The notes below the pieces were generated by a model. That model saw only the letters and a program-made list of their open reading frames with translations. It was not told the DNA's origin and searched no databases. From the NCBI GenBank assembly GCA_017607445.1, contig JAEVHH010000004.1, positions 5,146,001 through 5,210,000 on the forward strand: a stretch of 64,000 nucleotides of DNA, written 5' to 3'. Below are positions 33,860-42,913 of the stretch, piece by piece (within the stretch, counting starts at the first letter, position 1; every line of letters starts with the position of its first letter). The translations under genes and the position numbers were made by a program. The DNA is from Histoplasma ohiense (taxonomy: Eukaryota > Ascomycota > Eurotiomycetes > Onygenales > Ajellomycetaceae).

Positions 33860-35143
33860 GAAAAGAAAATGGCCTTGATTGCTAGGTAAGTAGTTCGATT
33901 TTTGATAGAGGATTTGACGAGCTAATACATTCCCTGTATAGGGGTTTTATTAAAAACAATAACTTGAAATTAATAGAGAATTGAGTGCTGGAACCGACTC
34001 TCCTCTTTTTTTGTTTTCAGTTGTTTTCAGTAGCCCGGCTGGTCTTCCCTCTTGTATTCAATTGATGTATTATTTATTAAATGTAATGTGCAGTGCTCTT
34101 TTTCTGCAAGAATACGGTGATGTGCGACTGGTTATGCAGGTGGTTTGCAAGCAGTAAAGTGGAGAAGACACAAACAAGGAGTCAAAGATCACAATAGAAT
34201 TATTATCGATGGTCTTCCCGATGTCTAGAAATAAAGGAGTAGCATGGAGGTGTGGAGGAGAAAAGCCTTGGTAGCCATTAAGGCCCCATACCTTCTTCTT
34301 GTGAGAACAGGATTTATTTGAGCTCTGATGTTGAGATTTCCATTTATGTTTCTATTGTGTGCCAGGACTTATTTTCCACATGTGCCCGTGGAGGTACACT
34401 CGCTCCTCATGGCTCTACGGGCAACTGAACAGGGTTCGGATATTCACCGAGACTAGAATGAGCTTTGAGCTTGTCGAAGCTCAAACTGGGAGTCTGATGA
34501 TCCCAACACCATCCGCGAAACACTCCCTCTCAACATCAATACGCTCACACCATCTCTCTTTATCTTAAGAAGTGTAAAATTGAAAATGAGATCAGAAATT
34601 AGATTAGATTAAAGGGTTAGTTCAAGGTTAGAGTTTGAGACCAATTTTTAGGCTTGATTCAACTTTGGCCCTCTGTCATGGTTGGGAGTTTGAATGGACG
34701 AAAAACCAAAATAGGAAATAAATATATGAACATGAGACGTACGTACGCCCAGCCAGATAAGATTTTTCCGGCCGAAAATTTGAATGAACCCTATTTAGCT
34801 TTTTTGAGCTCCCTGGGCCATTCGAGTGTCCTCGGTACAAGCACATGTATGTATATATACTAGCACAAACTGTAGTTTCAAACAGTACTTCCGTTTCTGT
34901 AGTCTGTGCCATGAAACACCGGTTTCTTTATATTTTCGTTAGACTATCAGAATGATTGGACGCTCGACCGATAGCTCTACAGGAGACTGCAAGTGGCCAG
35001 TTGAAACTGTATCCTACAGAGAGCATGAATAATAAGATGTACATGTACAACTTTGAAAGCGTTGAAGCGCGCTCCATCCATTGAATATGGTCGACTTTTT
35101 AGGTTTCTATAGAACTATGCGGGCTGGCTTTGCCATCTACCTT
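33860..35143. other. AT-rich spacer with dispersed repeats
   Basis: Two more copies of the short dispersed repeat lie at 34425–34444 (+) and 34774–34800 (-). No gene is recognised. Confidence 0.5.
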
Positions 35144-35215
35144 TCCCTAGTGGTGTAGTGGCTAACATCGCTGTCTTTCACACAGCAGCCCAGGGTTCGA
35201 TTCCCTGCTAGGGAG
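35144..35215 (+). tRNA. tRNA-Glu (anticodon TTC), copy 2
   Basis: Identical over all 72 bases to the copy at 23288–23359; same strand, with unrelated flanks, so the pair is not part of one long recent duplication. All stems pair and the anticodon loop is CTTTCAC. Confidence 0.95.
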
Positions 35216-35219
35216 ATGA

Positions 35220-35226
35220 TTTTTTT
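35220..35226 (+). terminator. Pol III terminator of tRNA-Glu copy 2
   Basis: T7 run five bases past the tRNA end. Confidence 0.8.
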
Positions 35227-36122
35227 CCCCCACCTTATGTATTTTATCCAAAAAGTTGACATCTATTTAATTCGATTCTGCCTTTTTAAACAACATCTGA
35301 TTATCCTCTGCTCTCCCAGTCTCTCAAATGGTTTTCATTAGCTAGAAATTTTTTTTATTTTTATTTTTATTTTTATTTTTTTGGAATATTGGCGTCCGTC
35401 ATGTTTCAACTTGGACTGCGATTCTGAACCCACATTTCATTTGCGCAGCGCATACATTCTATATTTAATTCGAGTTGATCCAAATAAAACAAAAGGAAAA
35501 GAAAGAGAACGAGATCTGGAAATAGCGCATTATGTAAATAACGGAACTCCCTTTATGGCTTCAAAACGATAAACGCGAATGTAGATGACGTGGGAGCTTC
35601 ATAGATGAGAAGTCTACTAAAAACTAAAAACCAGCTCAAGGCTACAAAAGCACCATCACCTAAAAATAGTAAGTTGGGGATGCAAGAAAAAAAAAAAAAA
35701 AAACAAAAGATTCAAGCTGTCAATTAATTTAGTGGTGAATCAACAACTCTGTTAGCGTTTTTTCAAGACGTCTAAATGATTACGTCATATTGCAGTTCTT
35801 CTCTTCTATACGCGCATTTAGAAATCCCTTCCGAAATACGCAGCAAGGCGGAGCTCAGGCTCCTAAAACTGCTAGGGCCCCAATGGGCTATAAGTGTCCC
35901 AGCTTTCCATAAAATATTGCTTAATTGAAAAATTATATTTCCTTTTGTCATTGATAGTGAACTGCTTCTTGAATGTAGGTTTATAATCGCTTGTTCTGCT
36001 CAGCTTTTATTAATATTCATTTCATATAATCTTACACAAGATTTTTTTTTAACTCCCCAAACAAACAACCCCCACACGAGGTGACTTGATTATTTAAGAA
36101 ACTTCTCAGCCGTGATAATATC
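35227..36122. other. AT-rich spacer with TTTTTA array
   Basis: Contains a TTTTTA array (about 35345–35382) and an A run (about 35686–35703). Upstream sequence of the tubby-like gene begins in the last few hundred bases. Confidence 0.5.
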
Positions 36123-36860
36123 ATGGAGGCTCCCTCGGAAATTCCACAGCCCTCCCAGGATCCACAAGGGATTGCAGAGGAGTGCCTTACTCTCGACGTC
36201 GACTTTTCATGGAAACATTTGAAAACCCTCATCTCCAGTAAAGGCAGCCAGCAAGCGACACACCTCTACTCCGTTCATTACAAAGCTACCAAACCACATC
36301 TTACCTTCAAGTCCGCCGCAGACGACACCACGACTTTTGCTACGGGAAACCTGCATACCTTCTCTATCGACGCTGACTGTGAGATTCGTGGCCGCCCCAT
36401 CACTCTTAAGGCGCTCAAGCGTTTCAAGACAGAATATATGCACCATTCATACGCCTTCGCCAGTAGCAGCAACGATGACGACGACGGGAGTGCTGGGCCT
36501 GTGCGCATGACCTGGACCAGTTCATGTGGTCTCAAAACCTGGGATTTTATCTGCCTTGACGAGCAGAAGATGCCCGTTGCGAAGTTTTCTGCAAATATCT
36601 GGGGCCTGAAGAAAGTTGGTTACATCACTTTCATGGGATCCAATACACACGGTGCCCACGCTGCTGGCGGCAACGTCAGCGACGCGGTGAGAGAGGAGAT
36701 TGTTGTTACAGGGCTGACGCTGTTTTATTGCATGGTGCTCCGGACCAACAGTGTCCTTTCGCTCTTTGGTGCCATATTCTCGAGGCCTGGTCATGCTGCG
36801 AGAAAGGAAACGGGGAAGGAGAAGCCGATGGCGGTTGATTCGGAGCAGCGGCGAAGTTAA
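36123..36860 (+). CDS. Conserved fungal protein with tubby C-terminal-like fold, 245 aa
   Basis: Single-exon gene starting MEAPSEIPQPSQDP. Composition is clearly higher in GC than its surroundings. From about residue 28 it has alternating beta-strand-like segments (HLYSVHYKATKPHLTFK, FSIDADCEIRGRPITLKALK, VRMTWTSSCGLKTWDFIC, PVAKFSANIWGLKKVGYITF) resembling LURP-one/tubby-like proteins of Ascomycota. Close to the end is a hydrophobic helix (EIVVTGLTLFYCMVLRTNS), characteristic of these proteins, followed by a basic tail. A low-complexity DDDDG insert lies near 113. No enzymatic motif is visible. Tubby-like folds bind phosphoinositides in other systems; that role here is inference. The frame and codon use support a real gene. 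Confidence 0.8.
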   Translation: MEAPSEIPQPSQDPQGIAEECLTLDVDFSWKHLKTLISSKGSQQATHLYSVHYKATKPHLTFKSAADDTTTFATGNLHTFSIDADCEIRGRPITLKALKRFKTEYMHHSYAFASSSNDDDDGSAGPVRMTWTSSCGLKTWDFICLDEQKMPVAKFSANIWGLKKVGYITFMGSNTHGAHAAGGNVSDAVREEIVVTGLTLFYCMVLRTNSVLSLFGAIFSRPGHAARKETGKEKPMAVDSEQRRS

Positions 36861-37412
36861 TACTATATGTAACAAGTATCGTTCAGTCGATCCGCTCCCG
36901 CTACTCGAATACTTTATGGGAGTGGGTGTGCGTGTAGGTTTCGAGGGTGGAACGAGGTCATGTTAGCGAGCGATAGCTCCCGACCTGGAGCCGGGGCAGG
37001 CTGACTCATCAACTTGGCTCATAGTTATTGGCAGCGAAGTTTGTTCGGAAGCCAGCATGCCTCGATGTGTCGTAGTAGGTGTTTGGTCCAAACGGAGAAT
37101 TTATGTGATAAATTCGCAACTGAAAAAAATGAAATAGACTGCCTTTGTCTTTCTGTTTGTAGCGAATGGCATCAAGATAGTATGTTTATTTACATCCGTG
37201 TCGTTGATTCCTCATATTAATCCACAATTGGCGTATGTTGTATAATCGTCAAATAACTTGCTTCGAGCCAATTGAATTCGAGTACCAGAAAGTTAGTCCA
37301 CCAAATTTCGCATCCTAGCGGAAACAACAATTTTCATGGTTATTTTCGCCGGAGTAGTCTATGTTTGAGACACACAACGTCCTGAGAGCTTGCTAGACTT
37401 CATAACTATATC
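36861..37412. other. 3' flank of tubby-like gene
   Basis: No further gene or repeat identified up to the target-site duplication at 37413. Confidence 0.5.
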
Positions 37413-37420
37413 GATTCACC
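37413..37420. repeat. Target-site duplication, left (GATTCACC)
   Basis: GATTCACC here is repeated exactly at 38044–38051 on the other side of MITE copy B. Confidence 0.8.
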
Positions 37421-38043
37421 TTATCTCAGCGAGCTCAGACCCTCTATTTGGCTCGGTTGCAGCAGCATGACACTAAACTACTTTAGTTATGAGTCATGTG
37501 CTCAGAGCAATCCTCACCAGAGGGTCTACACAATAGTCAGATTTCTTTGAGATTTGTGAACCACCTTAGATTGTAGTTAAAGAGAAGAAGATATAAATAT
37601 ATAATTTTTATATTTAAAAAATCAATATTTAATATAGATGTATCTTGTTGAAAATGGTCACTTTATTTCTTGTTGAAATCAAGCAAATAGCAAATCCTTG
37701 ATACTTCAATCTAAGAAATGGGAATATGAAAATAAAAATTGATACCATCGCGAGAACATTGATTTCTCTAGGTCCTAAGGTGGTACAGAGATGTTGAATA
37801 GATGGAGTTGGTTTGCTATCCTCACCCATACCTAAGATATAGAGCAAATTTGTTCCCATGTTGCTAACAAACTGGAACCATTTTTTCTCAGACACTTCAC
37901 AGGATAATTGCACATCATATGATACAACTATTTTGAGTTAGTTGATTACTTATTTGAGATTAGCTTCTTTAAAAAGTGACTAATCATCAAATCAGTGTTA
38001 AAACAGCAATTATCCTGCGAAGCGTCTGAGCTTGCTGAGATAA
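37421..38043 (-). mobile_element. TIR element, copy B, 623 bp
   Basis: Same family as 27270–27518 but in the opposite orientation and with about 370 extra internal bases. Ends TTATCTCAGCGAGCTCAGAC and its inverse, flanked by GATTCACC on both sides. Its right 140 bases, reverse-complemented, match the left part of copy A almost throughout. The clear differences are mostly transitions (for example CCTGCGAAGCG versus CCTGTGAAGTG), in line with cytosine deamination or RIP. No long ORF, so it too is non-autonomous. It ends 71 bases from the stop codon of the Zn2Cys6 gene. Confidence 0.85.
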
Positions 38044-38114
38044 GATTCACCGTCGTTTTGAATCCAAGTTTCGACTTGAGCATTCATTTCCGTGGCGCTT
38101 GTCAAGCACGTTCT

Positions 38115-39821
38115 TCAAGCTGCGCCTCGAGTAATTGGAGTTGACTCACATTCTTGATAGAAAGAGTGGATTTGAGCTATCTTGTTCTGAATCCATTCGA
38201 CCTGGCCTTCGCGCAAGATAAACCCTTGGGTGGCAATGAAAGTAAGGTACGGCAAGAGCGTCCATGTTCTTGTCACCATCCTCAGTCGAAACTGAAGAAC
38301 ACGGTCTGGAGAATGAAGAGATACGGCCGAATGTAGCGAAGTCTCGTAATTGTCCAACTGATAGAGCTGAAGAGTGGCGCAAATGCCATCAGCAAGATCC
38401 TGAATAATCGCTCTTGATCGCTCAAGTTGTACGTGTAGCTCTGGTTGGTCAAGTTGAGATACACAACCTGAAATCACGTACTGTGCCATCAGCCGTGATG
38501 TGCGGTAACGATTCAGTATATGGATAAAGGACTCCTTTTTTGTAAGGGAGTCTGGGCCCTCGCCCAAAAATATCGGTTCGCCGCTGTTGGGAGACGAGCT
38601 TGCCTTGCCCGGGAAACATATGTCGGATAATGATATAAGCCAGCTCTGGATATCGCTGTCGACCGCGATTGCTTGTTGTAGGAGCTGGAGAAATATATCG
38701 CTTTTAGTGGTGGAAAGGCGAAGTCTATTAAATCGGTTCTGTAAAGCCAGTGCCCTAGCACCTAGGAAGACCAACCGAGTCAAGGGATGATAGTCTGAAG
38801 GAAGCAGCGACTCCTCATTCACAACGTCGGCCGCTCTCTCCCCGTTCCATACGGACATTGCCATCTATTTCCCGTTAGATATGACACCAGGTGCTTCGAA
38901 TTGAAGGCGCTGAGGTTGACTTACAAGCTCAAGCCGAGCTGAATTCGTTAAATCGATAGATAGACTATTCATAGCTCGCTTCTGGCTACGGAGTCGTACT
39001 AGCGCTGCAGCACCACGTGAGTGTATTGAAACCACTTGTTTTGATTGCTTAACAGCCTGTAGAACCTAAATGAATCTGTATGAGTAGGTGAATCTAAAAC
39101 GGTCATATTTTGGCTTGATGCTGGTAAAATGCCTCAAATCAGGCGGTAGCCGGAGACACATACATCGTATATCCTCAACAGTAATATACCCATAAGTGTT
39201 TCGTCATTCTCTCTTGTTACCTCATTTTCAAGAGCCCTCCTCACTGCCGAGATGGCTTTGTAGAAGTACATGTCCCCTAGCCGCTTCTCTCTTGTTAAGC
39301 CACATAGTGAGCCGACAGCGGAACACGCAACAGAAAGGGTGGAAAGATAAATGACAGAGTCTGGACTTGAATTTCGAAATGCAGAAGGGAAGAAATCCAG
39401 GTATGGTGTCCGCACACGAGCATCATCCGGGCTGTGGAAAATGGAGAAGAAAAATTGAACGGCAAGCTGTTCAGCCGGGAAACTTAGATTGTTGGGAATA
39501 GGCTGAAGTTTGTTCGGTAAGTTAAATTGTTTGATCACGGCCCCATTTGATACCCGGGAGGGGGCATTTGAAGACTGTTTATGAAGTATGCTGAAGGAGG
39601 TCTGATCCTTAACCTTCATGTTGAGTGGATAGCCAGGGCATTTCCACCCGCTCCTGATGCACCGGTGGCATTGAGGAGTACTTTCATCGCACTAACGCCT
39701 TGTTCATAAGCCGTTCCTTCCACGAGTTCCAATGGGAAATCAGTCTCTCTATGCATACCTTGATACGGCGTTTCTTACAATTGCTGCAACCACGGCGGCT
39801 TTTTTTGCAAGGGGCCATCAT
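38115..39821 (-). CDS. Zn2Cys6 fungal transcription factor, 493 aa
   Basis: Exons 39821–39759, 39691–39164, 39065–38925 and 38864–38115, all phase 0 (1482 nt). The binuclear zinc cluster is complete across the first intron: C12-x2-C15-x6-C22-x6-C29-x2-C32-x6-C39, with the basic stretch KKRRIK and the GWKCPGYP that often ends this domain. Most of the remaining 450 residues are helical, with segments such as FPAEQLAVQFFFS, LSVACSAVGSL, AISAVRRALENE and LMGILLLRIYD, as in the fungal-specific factor domain of the PF11951 type. Known role of the class: DNA binding at CGG triplets and pathway-specific regulation. It is divergent from an RTA1 transporter, which may be its target. The stop is 71 bases from a MITE. 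Confidence 0.9.
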
Positions 39822-40480
39822 TATCCTCGAGTGGCTGGCGTGCCACGACCACCAGTAGCGTGGTATATTCCGCTCTTGCTATCACTATGCTTGGCGTGCT
39901 TCGAGCAGCCACAACGTCAGCGAGATGTTGATTCGAGGACTTAAACGCAGCACATAGCTTGGTGTTTGATATTTATTCTGTCTCTCCCGCCCCGGTTTCG
40001 CCTTTCATTCCGCAACCCCCACATTCACAATGTCTAGCTCACCAATCAACTTAGGGAGAGCCCAACTTTAAGCAGACCTTGGCGTCTAAGCTCTTTACGG
40101 GGTGTGGTGCGATCTAACCAATCACTGCGCGGAGCATTTTGGACCATTTTGGGCAGTCAACTTTTCTGATTCCCGCCCGTCCACGATGCGTGAAATGTTA
40201 TACAATAAACGAGATAATCTCGAGCCTAAGGTTATGTTATGCTGGGTCGATGGGGTGCACATTGCAAGGGCCCCTTGAAAGTGGTCTTTTAGCATAACCT
40301 ATCAGCTTATTGCTTATTATGCCAATGGAGATCGTGTGTTGCCGACGATTCCCATTTCGCATCAAGTATAAATTTGTCGATAACTCACTACTAAGCACCG
40401 TTCGCTGGGAGATTTAATCGCCATGTACGCACATTCATTTCTCGAATTGACAGCTCACTGCTGTTCAATCTCGCGAAGAC
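39822..40480. promoter_or_regulatory. Shared divergent promoter, Zn2Cys6 factor / RTA1
   Basis: 659 bases between the two start codons. It contains CGG/CCG triplets (for example around 39990), but no clear spaced pair that would define a binding site. No ORF. Confidence 0.4.
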
Positions 40481-41648
40481 ATGTCGGCAACAGCCAGGGC
40501 CATTTGTAAGGAGATATCTCCACAATGCCCCGTCGAATTCACCCCGCTAGGATACTTCCCGAATTTAGGTGCTAATATCTTTTTCTGCTGCTGTTTCGGG
40601 ATTTTTTTCTTTGTCGCCTTTGTGGTGGGCGTGTGGAAAAAGACTTGGACGTTCACATTTGCCGTTACAGGAGCGTGCGTGCTGGAATGCGTCGGTATGT
40701 TTGGCCCCTTTGAGTGATTCCAAACACCCATTCTAACACCACGTTTACTCCATAGGGTATGCTGGGAGGATTCTGATATACAAGAATCCGTGGGGGATGG
40801 GGTTCACCCTTCAAATCGTCACCATCATCCTCGGGCCGACCTTCCTCTGCGCTGCTGTTTACCTGACTCTGAAGCATGCTGCTCTCGCCGTGGGCCCTGG
40901 GATGTCCCGCATAAAGCCTTACCTATACACGTGGATCTTTATCCCGTGTGATATAAGCTGTCTTGTCTTGCAAGGAATTGGTGGCGGTGTGGCAGCGAGT
41001 GGCGACCAGAAGAAAGATAAAAGCCTGTTGGACAATGGTAATCGCATAATCATGGCAGGCATCGGCCTTCAGGTTGGCGTACTCTCGCTTTTCGGGATAG
41101 TGGCCCTGGACTACTATTGGCGCGTATCCTGTTACCATCGCACATCGGTTTCCACCGATGGGGAACGGGAGGCATGGAGGGACGGAAAATTCCGCAATTT
41201 TGCCGGCGCTGTGTCAATAGCGTATCTAACCATCTACGCTAGATGCGTATACCGGTGAGTAAAAAGTGCCCAAATCGCCCTTTCTCGGTTGCCAGAGCCG
41301 CTGACTGTGAATAGCATTGCAGAGATGGCTGGAGGCTGGGGGTAAGTCCTCGCAAAAGACGATGGAGACAAAACCTAAACATGTACCATACTGATAAAGC
41401 CCCAGAAACCCCATTATGCGGCATGAGCCCTCATTCATTGTCATGGAATCAGTGTATGTACATTGCCTTCACTCTTCTTTTGCCAAAGTATCTCCGTGAT
41501 TGAATGGCCAAATGGGGCATTGGAAAGGCCGCTAAGTCCTCACATTCGCCATAGGATGATCCTAATCGCGGCCGCCTTTCTTTCCTGCTTCCCTGCAGGT
41601 ATTTTGTTCCCGCGGATGGGGAAGCAATCATGCACCCCCAAAACTTAG
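40481..41648 (+). CDS. RTA1-family seven-TM lipid transporter/exporter, 293 aa
   Basis: Exons 40481–40694, 40756–41254, 41315–41341 (27 nt), 41406–41453 and 41555–41648 (882 nt). Seven hydrophobic helices are spread over the protein. RTA1 signatures: GYFPNLGANIFF near the start, ITL-type helix 2, LGPTFLCAAVYLTL, the polar DISCLVLQGIGGG motif, AYLTIYARCVYRIAEM, and EPSFIVMESVMI. Known relatives are yeast Rta1, Rsb1 and Rtm1, which confer resistance to sterol drugs, 7-aminocholesterol or long-chain bases. The C-terminus is short (FPRMGKQSCTPKT), with no extended cytoplasmic tail. All introns keep frame. The family is certain; the substrate is unknown. Confidence 0.92.
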
Positions 41649-42913
41649 CAGCCCGTTTGAAACGTAATTCGGTATAGGAATAAGGGGAGGTAGACAATAT
41701 CGATGGGGGATTTTTGTTGTAACTCTGAATTATATATAGAAACAAACTTTTTGTCACTCGACTTGTTGAAGTGTGTGAGACCCCAACGCGTTTGTTTGTT
41801 GGTGGTTCCCAAGGGGACGGGAGGAGGAGTTGTGTGGGGATCGTACAACTATTGTTTTTATGATAAGCGACACGATATGTATATATGATAATGCTCCGCA
41901 GAGTAGAGGATATTGAGATTTTCTTTCTCTTCACGACCAACCAATAAAACAACAATAATTCAGCATTCGGATCTCAATAGGTACGTACATTACACTTAAC
42001 TCCATGGCGGTAAAAACGGCAAGGAAAGGGGGAATCAAATAAAGGAAAATTGACAAAAGCTTCAAAAAAAAATCAGAAAACCCAAGACGATAAATTAAAA
42101 GAAAAGGATGGTCCTGAGGGGAAATGAAAATGCTATGAAGATTTTGAAGAGGGAAGAAAGGAATTAGAACGTAATATACGTGTATGTGGGGGGTGCATGG
42201 GGAGGGATAAAAGAGACATGATAATAAAACGACAAGGAAAGAGGAGACAAAAAAAGAATAAAAGAAAGGGCATACATAAGACAGAACTAGGAACAGAATA
42301 TGAATCAAAAGTATGGGAATCTTCAACATGGGGCGCAAGGCTGAGGTAGATATTAGTCGGAGGTTGGTTACATGGAGGGCATAAACAAAATATCTCAAAA
42401 ACATCCCATCTTACATTGCATCACGAGCAGATAGGTCTTTGAGAGGAAGGGTGTGCGGATGACTGCGTGGGCTTCGAGGGACAAGAAAGGGGACTAAGAA
42501 ACGAGACTCAAAAATTGGGGTATAGGGATGAAAAAAAATGAAACTGGGGGAAACTCAAATACTATGAGAAGAGTGGTTAGCAAAAAAGGGGGAAAAGAAA
42601 GAAGAAATACCAAACGAGTTTCACACAAAAATCAATCCACTTCGTTCTCTTTGCTTATCGGGCTTTTCCATCTACCCCATTTCCAAAAGGGCTAAAGTGG
42701 ATAGGGGATGAGAAACGGAAAGTCATGCATGAAAGGGTAAAAGCGGCAACAAAGAGAAAATGATTCCACGATCAAAAATGTTAAAAACAAGATTGATCCA
42801 AAGGGCCTTCGGAGCAAATGAACAAAGTAATTAGATAAATGGATAAGTGGGTCAGCCGCTGCAGCGGGGGAGGAAGCCTGTGAGTGTGTAACAGCCAAAC
42901 CAAACAAAAGAAA
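41649..42913. other. Convergent intergenic region RTA1/hydrolase
   Basis: About 1.26 kb of A-rich (plus-strand) sequence between two 3' ends, probably long 3' UTRs. The 157-codon minus frame at 41931–42404 is phenylalanine/leucine-rich and looks like translated low-complexity DNA; no gene called. Confidence 0.5.

Noticed and set aside
41931..42404. 157-codon minus frame as a membrane protein
   Set aside because: Phe/Leu/Ser composition comes from A-rich 3' flanking DNA; no start context or homologous pattern.
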